In this document: one piece after another, positions 1-10,569 of the stretch
Numbering within the stretch: position 1 is the first letter of the stretch
Layout of the letters: each line of letters opens with the position of its first letter
Assembly (NCBI GenBank): GCA_007449985.2
Contig: VIIQ02000007.1
Span: 495,001 to 559,000 of the forward strand
Length of the DNA: 64,000 bases
Source: Desmodesmus armatus
Taxonomy: Eukaryota; Chlorophyta; Chlorophyceae; Sphaeropleales; Scenedesmaceae
Direction: 5' to 3'
Made by a program: the position numbers and the translations under genes
The notes under the pieces: generated by a model
Told to the model about the DNA's origin: nothing
Databases searched by the model: none
The model's input: the letters and a program-made list of their open reading frames with translations, nothing else

Positions 1-65
1 CCATCCACACCCACCAACAAATGCATCTGCACATGCCGCCCCCCCCCCCCCCGCCCAACACACAC

Positions 66-1669
66 TCACTTCTGCTCCCACTCTGACTCATCGTCCCACT
101 CGCAGTAAGTCCCGCAGTGCTGGCACTCACTGGGACCCTGCAGCAGGCTGCTGCTGCTGCTGCTGCTGAGCAAGGGCTGCACACGACTGCTGCTGCTGCT
201 GGCTGCTGCTAGGGCTGCGCGCACAGCAGGCAGAGGGAGAGGCAGCCATGATTGATGCGAGAGTCAGGTAGCAGGAGGGGTGAGAGAAAGAGGCAAGACA
301 CACAGCGCAGGGGGATGGTTGCACATCCTTGTCGCATGTACTGGATGTTAGCATGCAACCTGATGCATCCTGAACCATGCAGCAACAACAGAATTGATGC
401 CGTACACTTGCACATGTTGACAAAGACACATATGGCTGGGCAGATGTGTTGCTTACCTGCTGATGTGAGCTGGCCTGCTGCTGTGCGTGGCTGCCTCAGC
501 TTGAAGCCTCCACAGTGTGGACACGTCACTGTGCCAGCACCATTGCAGTACTGCACACACACAGACAGCCAGAGAAACAGGCAGGGCAAACCAGTCAAAC
601 AGCCAAAAAGCCAGTAAGTTGTGTACAGGAACAAGTTGTCCACAGCAACCAGATGACTGTTGATCACTGCTTGGGCGCCAATGGTACACAGCCAACAGGG
701 TTGTTGTCTGTTCAGTGCATACCCTGTACGTTTGATGTTCCTAGTGAGTCTAAATGCAGTTGCTGCTGCACTCATGATTGCCAGGAAGCTGGGCCAAAGG
801 AAGAGCCCAGTATGAGCCCAGTACAGCCAGCTGCCTGGGAGTCTGCACACTCTAGGCGTGTGTCTAGCTGTGGCAGTCACACACTGTGTGACTGTCACAC
901 ACTGTGACAGGCATTGCTGCCTGCAGCTGGCCAGCCATGCAGCCACACAAGCAATGGGTGTACTGCTGCTGGTGCTGCTGCTGCTGTGCTGCTGCTGCAT
1001 GTGCTGCAGGTGGGAGGGATGCTGCCCCCCCCCCTTGCTGGCTGTGTGTCTGCCATTAGGGAGGAAGAGGCAGAACGCGCAACAGCAGCTCCCTGCTTAC
1101 CTGGCACTTGTGCACCAGAATCGAAGGATAGGTGCGCCGGAAGTGGTCAACGAAAGTGAAGCCTTCCACCAGCTGATCATGTGTCCAAGGAACAAGAGCG
1201 CAGAGCAGCAAGAGCGGGCACGAATGCCGCAGATGTGAGCTGGCAAGTTGGTGTGGTTGTTGCTGCGCAATGCACTGCCATGCTGTTGAGCTGTGTTGCT
1301 GCTGCCAAATGAACTTGAAGTTGTACAGTAGCTGTGGCCAAGTGGCTGCTCCTGTGGCATCTGGGCAACTAGTCAACAATGCCAGCACGGGCGGTCGACT
1401 TCAAGGTGTATGTTCCACGGGTGGTGGTGCGACAGACCATGAACAGAATGAGCAAGCTGTGTGCAAACTATGGCAAAGACGACGATTGCAGCTGCATACA
1501 CTGCCGCTTCTGCTTGACAGGGGTGCTGCCACAATGCTGCTGCTGCTGCCAGGCTGTCACTTACCCAGATGGCCTTCTGGACCCACCAAATGAGCTCACG
1601 CTCTGGCAGGGCACGCATAAGGTCAACATAAGGGTCGCCATCATACTCCTTGCTTTGAAACTGCCCCAT
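66..1669 (-). CDS. Small DnaJ-type cysteine-rich (CxxCxGxG) zinc-binding protein, probably N-myristoylated
   Basis: Four exons on the minus strand: 1669-1565, 1172-1101, 550-457 and 208-66. Phases close exactly, giving 137 residues. The start MGQFQSKE fits the N-myristoylation pattern MGxxxS, so membrane attachment is inferred. Cysteines come as KCQYCNGAGTVTCPHCGG (about residues 57-75, the join of exons 2 and 3) and CQHCGTYC near the C-terminus. This is the CxxCxGxG layout of DnaJ/BSD2-like zinc folds, ending in an acidic WDDESEW tail. A Ser-rich run encoded by AGC repeats separates the two cysteine clusters. There is no J domain. The last intron uses a TAG acceptor after a nearby CAG that would give a stop. 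The gene shares a 394-bp divergent upstream region with RPL35. Exact family and partner are unknown; a thiol/zinc chaperone-like role is only inference. Confidence 0.72.
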
Positions 1670-2063
1670 CCCTCCCTCTGCCTGTGCTAGATCAGCTGTT
1701 GTAAGTGCTGGGCTGTGCCAACCGAAATGCGGGCGATCTGAGACCTCGTCACGCTCAAAACGTCAATAAAAGTCCAGGTGGAAGTGTCAAGATCAACGAA
1801 CAGGAAGGCAGCAAGCACACACAACGGCCGATGACAAACCGGGGAATGCAGCCCTGGCTGGAGCTTGATGTTAAGCAGAAACGTGTCAAATCCAACCCTT
1901 GGTAAAGTGACCCGGGAACCTCGTTCTCTCCTTCTGCCAGGAGGGTTTGGCAAAACACTGAACCGCCGTGCAGTCCGCAGTGGGTAAACCAGGCCAGGAA
2001 GCTAGGTTCGGCCTCTTTCCCCTACGTCGTTGCTGTTACTAGGCCCAGCATACGTGGGACATA
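1670..2063. promoter_or_regulatory. Divergent intergenic region between the zinc-binding protein and RPL35
   Basis: Only 394 bp separate two oppositely directed start codons, so the promoters must be shared or abutting. No clear TATA box is visible. A pyrimidine stretch (CCTCTTTCCCCTACG, near 2011) precedes the RPL35 start and could belong to its 5' UTR, as is common for ribosomal protein mRNAs. Confidence 0.5.
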
Positions 2064-4866
2064 ATGGGTGAGCAGCCTCCTCACCATCGCAGCCAAGAAA
2101 CGCGACGCTGCCTCACACCTAGACGCCTAGATCCGAAGCATCTCTTCAAAACGGTGCATATCAAACCGCTGCCAGTTGTTCATACCTCGGGCCTCTGCTG
2201 TGTGCTGCTGCTGCTGCTGCCGATCCACAGCCAAGGTTAAGGCACACGAGCTGAGGAGCAAGGGCAAGCAGGAGCTGCTTGCTCAGGTACGTAATAGCAT
2301 GGCCTCCCAGGCAGCTGGCATGCAGCAGCCCCTGCAGCTGCTGGAACAGCCTGTGTTTGGCAGCCTGCAGTCTTCGACGGTGTTGCCGTTGGGTTCGTGC
2401 TGACGCTGTTTCCTGCATGTATTGCTGTCCTACATGAATCTTGACAGCTCAATGAGCTGAAGACAGAGCTGGCAGGCCTGCGTGTGGCCAAGGTCACCGG
2501 TGGAGCCCCCAACAAGCTGTCTAAGATGTGAGCACACAAACACAGCAGTGGGAGGGGCAGGGGAACAGAGGAGCACAGTAGCAAGAGGGGGAGCTGGCTG
2601 CGTCCTGATTCCGTACACATAGCACAGCAGCGTGGGGCCTATGGCGTGGGAAACATGCCAGGGGGTGGTGTTGGGTCGGGGCAGGTGGCAGCGGGGCTTC
2701 GATCTGCAGCAGCAGCAGGGCGGCAACTGCAGCACAGCACTGCTGATACTCCAGCCCGAGGCGAAGCTGGGCAGTGGTCATGCAGTGGCCAACAACTGTG
2801 GGCTGGCGGCAGCAGGGGAGGAGTGTGATGGCTGGCATGCCACCTATGGGGATGCAGCAGTGTCATTAGCTTCCACAGCTCGAGCTGTGGCGGTGCCTGC
2901 ATTGCAGCACAGCTGCGGCAAGCAGCCGCTTCAGCAACAAGCAGCAGCAGCACAGCATTTTTGGCTGCCTAGCCAAGTTGGAATGCCCTGCGCATGATCA
3001 GTCGTGCTTGAGTGGTGTGGTGTGATGGCACCAGCAATGCAGCTCAAGCAGGGAGCAGCGGCACGCACACACAGGACACTTTGCAGCAGGGGAAGCACTG
3101 CTCCTGCCATGCAACAGCCCTGCAACAGCATGGAACGGACCTGACAGCAGCAGAGTCATGTAGAGCACATGCAGTTTCAGCAAGCGCGTATCCCTGTCTG
3201 CTGCACAACGCACAAAGGGGGGGGGGGCAGGATGGGCCCCTTCAGCAAGCGGCAGGCTGCTGATTGCCGCACTGACTGTCAGCACGCGGGGTGTGGACAG
3301 CCAGATGGGCAGCTCACATGGTTGGCCAATTGTTGAGCAGCAGGACAACAGGAGCAACAGGACGGTGCATACAGCACGGGGAGGGCAAGCGTGGTCGTGC
3401 TGGCAGTAACGGCTGTCCTGCGCATAGACAGATGGCAGGGCCCTTCGCCTCAAGCATAGCCCCGCATCAAGTATCCACATTGTGTCGCTGACTAATGAAA
3501 CTGTGTGTCTTCTTGTTGCGTCGTCCCTGTGCGTGTGTTGCGCCTCGCAGCAAGGTTGTGCGCAAGAGCATTGCCCGCGTGCACACTGTGTACCGCGCCA
3601 ACATCCGCGCAGCCCTGCGCAGCAAGATCAGCAACGATGGCGCCAACAAGAAGGGCAGGGTGAGTGTCACAAGTGCTGCTGACAGAGGGGTGGGGTGGGG
3701 GGCCCTGGTGGGCTGGGATGTTTGTCAGTGTATGCACTCAGTCAAGCAGCGGCACCACGAGGCGCAGTTGTGCCGCTTCTTTGCAAGGGGTGTTGCTCCC
3801 CTCAGGGTCTGCACATGGTGCATGGGCATGTGTGCGTGGACACCATCCACTGGGTGACCAGGGCATGGTTGGAGGATGTGCTGGTGTGCTGTACTTCCAG
3901 CCGCAGCGTGGTAGCAGCAGGATGTTGCGCTACACGGTCGGTCGAAGTGCTTGCCGCACCAGGCAGCAAGCGCTCTTTGCAGAGGGGGCAGGGGCAGCAA
4001 CACTCAGGCGGCAGTAGGAAAAGCAGTGGTTGAAAGTTTCGAGCGCTTGCAGCACCAGCATCAGTTGGTAACTTGACACCCATCAGCAGCCCGACTGGCA
4101 TGGTCTGGTTTTCTCCATGACCAACTGCTGGTACCTTTTTGTGACTGAACGGTGTCCTGCTGCTGTGTCATGCTGTGTCATGCTGCGCTGTGTTGTGCTG
4201 TGCAGACCTTCCTGCCTCTGGACCTGAGGACCAAGCAGACCAGGGCCATCCGCCGCCGCCTGACAAAGGAGCAGGTGAGAACAGACAGCGCAGGGGAGGG
4301 GCATACTGTGCGGTGGGACAGGAGGAGTCCCTGGGGTGGTTTGTCTGAAGTGCGCTTGGGGGGAAATCCATGCTGTAATGTCACTCACCAGACTATGTGG
4401 GCCTTTGGTGGAACGCCCAGTGGACATGTGATGGGCACGGCAGCTGCAACTGGAGTGTGATAATTTTTTGGCATTGCCTGCAGGCATGAGTCATGTAATG
4501 ACTGGGGTGCGCCGTTGTCAATGTACCCGTAGTGAAGCTTATGCGCTCAGGAGGCGCGAATATCCCCCCTCAGGGGGGTATGTCCCATACCCCCCCCCCC
4601 TCGTGCCCCAAAATCAGAGGAATAACCAGTACATATTAGGGCTGCTGCACTGGCCATGTGTGGGGTGGCAGGATTATACCGGGGTGATGCGATGTGGGCA
4701 CCACTGTTGCTGTTGTGGTTTTGACTGATGTTGACACCATCCTTCATGCCATGTTGCTGCTGCCACTACTGTTGCTTTGCTGCTTGAGCAGAAGGCTCTG
4801 GTGACCCCCAGGCAGCAGAAGGCTGCCAACGCCTTCCCCCGCAGGAAGTTCGCCCTCAAGGCATAA
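2064..4866 (+). CDS. RPL35: 60S ribosomal protein L35 (uL29)
   Basis: Six coding exons: 2064-2067, 2231-2286, 2448-2527, 3551-3659, 4206-4274 and 4792-4866, giving 130 residues (human about 123). The protein starts MAKVKAHELRSKGKQELLAQ and contains LRVAKVTGGAPNKLSKI, the strongly conserved VVRKSIARV, PLDLRTKQTRAIRRRLTK and a basic C-terminus RRKFALKA. This is diagnostic of uL29, which sits at the peptide exit tunnel of the cytosolic large subunit and contacts signal recognition particle. The start codon is isolated: exon 1 contributes only ATGG before a GTGAGC donor, so the downstream exon alone shows no Met. Intron 3 is about 1 kb, long for the window. The acceptor at 4205 follows a TGCTGTG-rich stretch rather than a pure pyrimidine tract. 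Confidence 0.96.
4573..4595. repeat. Short perfect hairpin in RPL35 intron 5
   Basis: GGGGGGTATG at 4573-4582 is followed by a 3-nt loop and its exact complement CATACCCCCC. A further C run at 4564-4569 could compete for pairing with the G run. It lies inside the last intron of RPL35. Function unknown. Confidence 0.7.
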
Positions 4867-5082
4867 GCGCGCTGCCGCCAGCACAGCAGCAGCAGCCGCA
4901 TATCAGGTCTTTTGCGGGACTTCCTTTCAGCTTGCTGCAGCAGCCCTGGGTTGCAGCAGCAGGTGGCTGTAGTTTGAGCAGCAGCAGCAGCAGCACGGGT
5001 GGCCAGGGCGGTGATTGAAGCCCTGGAGACGTGTGATACATGCAGTAGGTGCAGCAGTGGTATGCAGCACAGCGTGTGTGAC

Positions 5083-5087
5083 TGTAA
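5083..5087 (+). terminator. TGTAA polyadenylation signal for RPL35
   Basis: TGTAA, the usual chlorophyte poly(A) signal, occurs 217 bp after the RPL35 stop codon. The interval between the stop and this signal is CAG-rich and has no supported ORF. Confidence 0.6.
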
Positions 5088-6103
5088 CTCGTGCTGCTCG
5101 GTGCTTTGGGGCGGTGTGAGGGTGAATGGTGATGACGTGTCTTCTATAGCTGACCGGGTGCGTGGGTGTGTTATTCTCGTCCAGTCAGCAGCAGCACTGG
5201 GCCTGGACTTACTGCCGTTGGTGCAAACAAACCCAGAAACATAAGGCAAAGATAGCAGCTTGACAGTGTTGTGGCAAGTCGGCAATCTGGCCAGCTGCAC
5301 CCAAGGGATCTGAACCAGGCCTACTGCCACCTTACCATGATGGCCCGTCAGAGTGGATCGGTTCTAACTTCATGCGCTTGCACAGCATCTCAGCTGAGCC
5401 ATGATGCTCACTCAGTAAAAAGGGGAAATTAGTTGTTGTCACCTACTGCGTATACCCCCTTGAATGTACAACAGTAGTCTGCAGGCATCAATTGCTGTTA
5501 TAAGGGTAAGGGACGGGGAGAAATCTTCTGTGCCAAATTGAAGGCGAAAGTGCTAACTAGAAGTCACTGTGTCTGCCAATTGAAAACAGTGATGAGGCAA
5601 ACCAGGCTGCTGCCATCTAGAGCTGTTCCTGCTGTCAGTTGCTGTCAATAAGCCACCTGCCCTGCAGGCCAACACTGCATGACAACGGGACCTATTTTAG
5701 GTGGAATGACCTGAAGAAAGCCTGGATTTGACCAACACATTCACCAGTGGTCAGCCAGCCTGGCCCTGGGCCAGAGCCAGGGCCAGCAGCGTATGCTGAG
5801 TCTATCAAGCTCTCGAAGATTCAGATACCAAGTTCAAGTACATGTGGGCTATTCATTCTCTTTTGGTATCAGCCATTCTCTACCACACCATTCTGGGTGG
5901 TCTACGGAAGTCGGTTAGGCCTGACGCCACGTTGACACGCTGACGCGCACCGGCCCTCCCGTAATGAAGCTTTCACTGGTTTTCACAATCGCATAACGAA
6001 GTCTGTCACTCGCAGGTGCTATCGGTCACCCACCGGAAGGTGCACTTGCCCAGCGCGAGTACAACCGCTGGGTCTTAGCGGTCCAATTTCCACCCTGCTG
6101 CAG

Positions 6104-6108
6104 TATAT
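6104..6108 (+). promoter_or_regulatory. TATA-like element of copy A
   Basis: GCAGTATATGTTGTG lies about 125 bp upstream of the copy A start codon. The same element at the same distance precedes copies B and C, so position as well as sequence is conserved. Confidence 0.5.
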
Positions 6109-6230
6109 GTTGTGATGGACTTTGGTACTCTCACCAGCCTGGCTCCTTCCCTCAGTGCGCCCCTCCAGCAAGCATCCCTCCGTTTCCCTCCTTCACACCA
6201 CCATCCCCAATTGCACTTGGACCAGCGGCC

Positions 6231-8661
6231 ATGAAGCTAAACAAAGGATACAGCACTGCGCTACTAGCGCTTGTTGCGCTTGTTTGCTGTATAAACCTAG
6301 GCGTGGTGAGAGGTAAGGCTCAACAGACACAGCAGCGCGGGCAGTACCAGGCTTGCTGTTAGCAGCAGCTAGATGCGCTCAAGCTGTTTGTTCGTATTTG
6401 GATAAATAACATAAAACAGAGACAACGCTTTGAGCAGCAGAAGCTACGACTAGGAGGCTTCAGGGTGCTCGACCGCGAACAGCAGCTTGGTGGCAGTTTG
6501 CTCTTGCATTTGACCCTGCTTACCACATTCTTGCAACGCGTTTTTAACCTTTCTGTCATTGCTTGCCGCTTGTCCTGCTCACAACCTCAGGTGACGACTC
6601 CGCCCGCTCCCTTCTGGGCAAGACCGGCTTCAAACGCTTCTACGGTGGCTACGACAGCCATGGCTACAACAACCATCATCACCATCATCACGGATACGGG
6701 CATCACTGGGGCCGCAAACTGATGGAGTTGGTCGCCACAACACGTTGGGCTACCTCAACCAACACAAAGGGCATGGAGACAAGCAGCGGTCGCAACCTGC
6801 TTGCCACTCCCACCGACACAATGAATTCTGCACCTCTGGCTACCAACGAGGCCAAGGACGACGCCCAGCACATTGACAAGGAGGATGGCAAGTCCAGGAA
6901 CCTGCTGGGCACACAGGCATGGGGCTCAGGTGTGTTGTCTGCCCCTTTGCCCACAACAGCGCCTGTCCAGTGCATCTCGGCAAGTTGCTACAGTGTTTAG
7001 TGTATGCCTGGCAGCTTATAGTCTAAGGTGCTTCAAGCGTTTCATTGCTTCCTGCACTGCTGGGTATTGCTGGGCAGCATCCTGACCTACAGCAGTCACA
7101 GTGTGTGCGCAATGCTGCGGCTCACACTAGACAGCAGCATTCAATGCCTGTGAGTCACAGGTCATGTGCTGTGGTGCCCATTCCAGTGTGATTCATCATG
7201 CCAAGAGGAAACCAGTTCCCTGAAGCTCCTCTGCTGCTGACAAGAATGTGTACTGCTGTTGTCCATCTGCCTGCAGAGCTGGTGCCCCATGGTGACCACT
7301 TCGACCGCGTGCCTTTGTGGGACGCCACCCGTTCCAACGGCTGGGCAAACCACAACCACTACAGCGGCGGCTACGGTGGCTATGGTGGCCACGGCCATGG
7401 TCGCTGGCTGAAGTCCAAGACCCAGGACAAGGCCCCTGAGCAAGCACAAGAAGACAATCAGCAGCCTGCTGCTGAGAGCACACCTGCCGAGGTCACACCT
7501 GCCGACAGCACACCTGCTGAGAGCACACCTGCTGATAGCACACCTGCGTCAGCAGACAAGGAGGATGGCAAGTCCAGGGAACTGCTGGGAGCACAGGCAT
7601 GGGGCTCAGGTGCGCTTTATCTCCAGCTACTTGACCGCAGTATGCTTGGGCAGTTCACATCTCAGTAAGCATGATGGCAGCAGCTTTGAGGTTGAGGGCT
7701 ACAGGCTGTAGTCAGCTGTTCAAGTATCTCAAGGAAGCAGCAACTTGTACATGCATGAGTGCACACTGCTGCGAAGAAGGCAAGCTGTTGTTGCGCAGCA
7801 ACACAGCACCAACTTCACTTCCTGGCAGCCTGGCAGTCATTCGGAGTCACTTCATCACAACGGCTGTGTGCTGACTATCTCCTGCTGTGCTGTGCTTATC
7901 TGTCTGTCTGCAGAGCTGGTGCCCCACGGTGACCACTTCGACCGTGTGCCTGTGTGGGATGCCACCCGCTCCAACGGCTGGGCAAACCACAACCACTACA
8001 GCGGCAGCAATGGTGGCTACAACCGTCGTGGCCGCAACGACTGGCGCGATAACAGGCGCGGTGGCAACAGGCGCAACGACCATGACCACGACCATGACCA
8101 TCGCCGCAGGCTGCTGTCAGAGACCCAGGACAAGGTGTCTGAGCACAGCGTGTCAAGCGACGTGCAAGACAAGGAGGATGCCACGTCCAGGACTCTGTTA
8201 CAGGACATACCGGAGTGGAGCTCAGGTAAGTTGTCTGGCGACTTGACCAAGCACAGGCTTGTGATCAATGCAGCCAGATCTGAGCTCGTTTAATTCAGCT
8301 GCACATCGGCCTTCATTAGACCCGTCGCAAGGCACCTACGCCATGTCTAGTATGTGCCCCGTCATGTGCTGACGAACATCTAGAACTCTCCAGTAGATTG
8401 TGCATGACGTGGGGTGGTCGTCACAAGAGGTGAACAAGAGTCGCGACGATCGCGCCAGCAGGGCATTGTATGCAGAAAGATTGCTTCAATCATATCCATC
8501 AAGAAATCTTGGTTGATGACCGGCTTTTCCTCTGCTGTCTGCTCCTGCTGCCTGCAGAGCTGGTGAAGCAACATGATGACCACTTCGGCCTGTATTCCCC
8601 CCCACGTCAACTACCCGCCAATCATGCACAGCTCTACCCCCCAATCAAGCACAGGCTGTAG
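6231..8661 (+). CDS. Secreted modular His/Gly/Tyr-rich protein, copy A
   Basis: Exons 6231-6312, 6591-6929, 7277-7609, 7914-8225 and 8558-8661 give 389 residues; every intron is phase 1. Exon 1 is a signal peptide (MKLNKGYSTALLALVALVCC...). Exon 2 begins GDDSARSLLGKTGF, carries six consecutive His, then HHWGRKLMEL. Exons 3 and 4 each start ELVPHGDHFDRVP. Exon 3 has GGYGGYGGHGHGRWLK and a short TPAE/TPAD run. Exon 4 has an Arg/Asn/Asp/His-rich core ending HRRRLLSETQD. Modules end near WGSG or SSG. Exon 5 opens ELVKQHDDHFGLY, a decayed module, and ends YPPIKHRL before TAG. I recognise no known domain. Histidine clusters suggest metal binding, and the signal peptide with aromatic Gly-rich repeats suggests a wall or matrix role; both are inference. 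An alternative last exon is listed separately. Confidence 0.75.
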
Positions 8662-8939
8662 GCTACGGTGGTTATGGTGGCCACGGCCCTGGTCGCTGGC
8701 TGCTGTCCGAGACCCAAGAAAACACCCCTGAGCAAGCACAAGAGACTGAAGACCAGGCCGTTGAGCAACCACAAGCCGACAAGCCCCAGGAGAGCACACC
8801 TGCGGCAGCAGACAACGAGGATGGCAAGTCCAGGGACCTGCTGGGAGCACAGGCATGCATGAGCCCCATATGGGGCTCAGAAAGTTCTCTACTAACCTCG
8901 CTCACCAGCTGTCTGTCCAATTGGTCTTGCCAGCTGTGA
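8662..8939 (+). other. Alternative or relict terminal exon of copy A
   Basis: Directly after the TAG of exon 5 the sequence continues as GC TAC GGT GGT TAT, encoding GYGGYGGHGPGRWLLSETQE, an acidic Gln-rich stretch and DGKSRDLLGAQ, open to TGA at 8937-8939. The preceding CTGTAG could be a 3' splice site. A phase-1 donor (exon 4, ending at 8225) would join in frame. Thus the TAG is either a stop codon or an intron end. It may instead be a relict of an ancestral module, intact in copy C. Confidence 0.5.
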
Positions 8940-9209
8940 GCACATTGTGAACAGAGGCACACTTTTTCCTGGCGGCACCAGTGATGTTGCAGATGTACTA
9001 CCGTATAGTGGTTCAACTACGGTGTGTGGCTTCCCAGGTCGGCAGGCCTCTCCTGCTGGCAACCTGTGGTTGCTGTTGTGGCTTGAGTATTTCAGGATCA
9101 AAGCCGCTGTATCGGCTGCTTTTGATTGATGGTTGAATTGGGTTGTGTATACAACCCACGTACGTATGTTACGTACTATGGTGGCAATGTAGCGTGTAGG
9201 ACTGTGTAT

Positions 9210-9214
9210 TGTAA
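9210..9214 (+). terminator. TGTAA polyadenylation signal, copy A
   Basis: TTGTAACACTGATATAG is conserved at the equivalent position of all three units. It lies about 550 bp past the first stop of copy A and 270 bp past the alternative stop. Confidence 0.55.
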
Positions 9215-10444
9215 CACTGATATAGCACATAGAGAATGTCAGGGCTGTGGATATGTTCGGCGGATTTGCCAAAGTCAAGAGTCATAGGGTGTGCCCCTTT
9301 TTGGCAATGCACCGTGCATTAAAGGAGCTGCTGCTTTGCCATGCATGGTATACCCCTGCCCTGTGTATGTCTGAACAGTGCATCGTACAGAACAGCTCTC
9401 AGCAATACCTGCTTGTGAAAATGCATGTTGGCTTGTGCATCATTACTTACTGTTGTCAAAGCAGCACCAACACATCCACGCCCAGCACGCAAACACGCTT
9501 GCAATCACCAATGGCACAAACACCTGGCCTGGACTTACTGCCGTTGGTGCAAACAAACCCAGAAACATAAGGCAAAGATAGCAGCTTGACAGTGTTGTGG
9601 CAAGTCGGCAATCTGCCAGCTGCACCCTAGGGATCTGAACCAGTCCTACTGCCACCCTGCCATGATGGCCCATCAGAGTGGATCGGTTCTAACTTCATGC
9701 ACTTGCACAGCATCTCAGCTGAGCCATGATGCTCACAGTAAATGGGGACAATAGTTGTTGTCACCCACTGCGCATACCCCTTGAATGTACAACAGAGTCT
9801 GCAGGCATCAATTGCTGTTATAAGGTTTAGGGACTGGGAGAAATCTTCTGTTCCAAGTTGAAGACGAAAATGCTACCTAGAAGTACACTGTATCTGCCAA
9901 TTGAAAACAGTGCTGAGGCAAACTAGGCTGCTGCCATCTAGCATCTAGAGCTGTTCCTGCTGTTAGTTGCTCACTAAGCCACCTGCCCTGCAGGCCAGCA
10001 CTTTCTGACAACGGGACCTATTTTAGGTGGAATGACCTTTGAGCCTGATTTTGACCCACACAGTCACCAGTGGTCAGTCAGCTTGGCCCTGGGCCAGACC
10101 AGGGCCAGCAGCGTATGCTGAGTCTATCGAGTGAACATCGAGCTCTCTAGATTCAGATGCCAAACTCAAGTAAATTTGGGCTATTCATTTTCTTTTGGTA
10201 TCAGCCATCAGCTACCACACCATTCTGGGTGGCCCACGGAAGTCGGTTAGGCCTGACGCCACGTTGACACCCTCACGCGCACAGGCCCTCCCACAGCTGC
10301 AGCTGTGAATACTGTACTGATGTGTTCAGTCGGATAAACGAAAGCTATCACTCGCAGGTGCTATCGTCACCCACCGAAAGGTGCACTTGCCCAGCGCGAG
10401 TAAAACCGCTGGGTCTTAGCGGGCCGATTTCCACCCTGCAGCAG

Positions 10445-10449
10445 TATAT
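10445..10449 (+). promoter_or_regulatory. TATA-like element of copy B
   Basis: GCAGTATATGTTGTG is 125 bp upstream of the copy B ATG, matching copies A and C in position and sequence. Confidence 0.5.
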
Positions 10450-10569
10450 GTTGTGCTAGGCCTTGGTGCTCTCACCATCCTGGCGCCTTCCCTCAGTGCG
10501 CCCCTCCAAGCATCCCTCCATTTCCCTACTTCAAACCACCATCCCCACTTGCACTCGGAACCAGCGGCC

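Larger units (their letters stand above)
5201..9526 (+). repeat. Tandem unit 1 of a three-unit duplication (4326 bp)
   Basis: The unit begins at GCCTGGACTTACTGCCGTTG, which recurs at 9527 and 13688. It holds about 1 kb of upstream sequence, one His/Gly/Tyr-rich gene (copy A), and a 3' block with a TGTAA signal. Non-coding blocks match across units almost base for base, for example the GACGCCACGTTGACAC stretch at about 5926, 10256 and 14416. This points to recent duplication or gene conversion. Confidence 0.9.

Noticed and set aside
700..1000. Hydrophobic minus-strand frame (SWLYWAHTGLFLWP...) as an extra exon of the first gene
   Set aside because: No donor/acceptor pair gives a phase compatible with its neighbours, while joining the exons at 1101 and 550 directly restores KCQYCNGAG.
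5290..5420. Pol III box B-like GGTTCAGATCC on the minus strand in each tandem unit
   Set aside because: It resembles a tRNA-derived short element, but the T stem does not pair and the nearest box A-like sequence is too far away; repetition is explained by the tandem duplication.
5747..5935. Short plus-strand frame in the upstream block of unit 1
   Set aside because: The corresponding blocks of units 2 and 3 do not keep it open; treated as promoter-region sequence.
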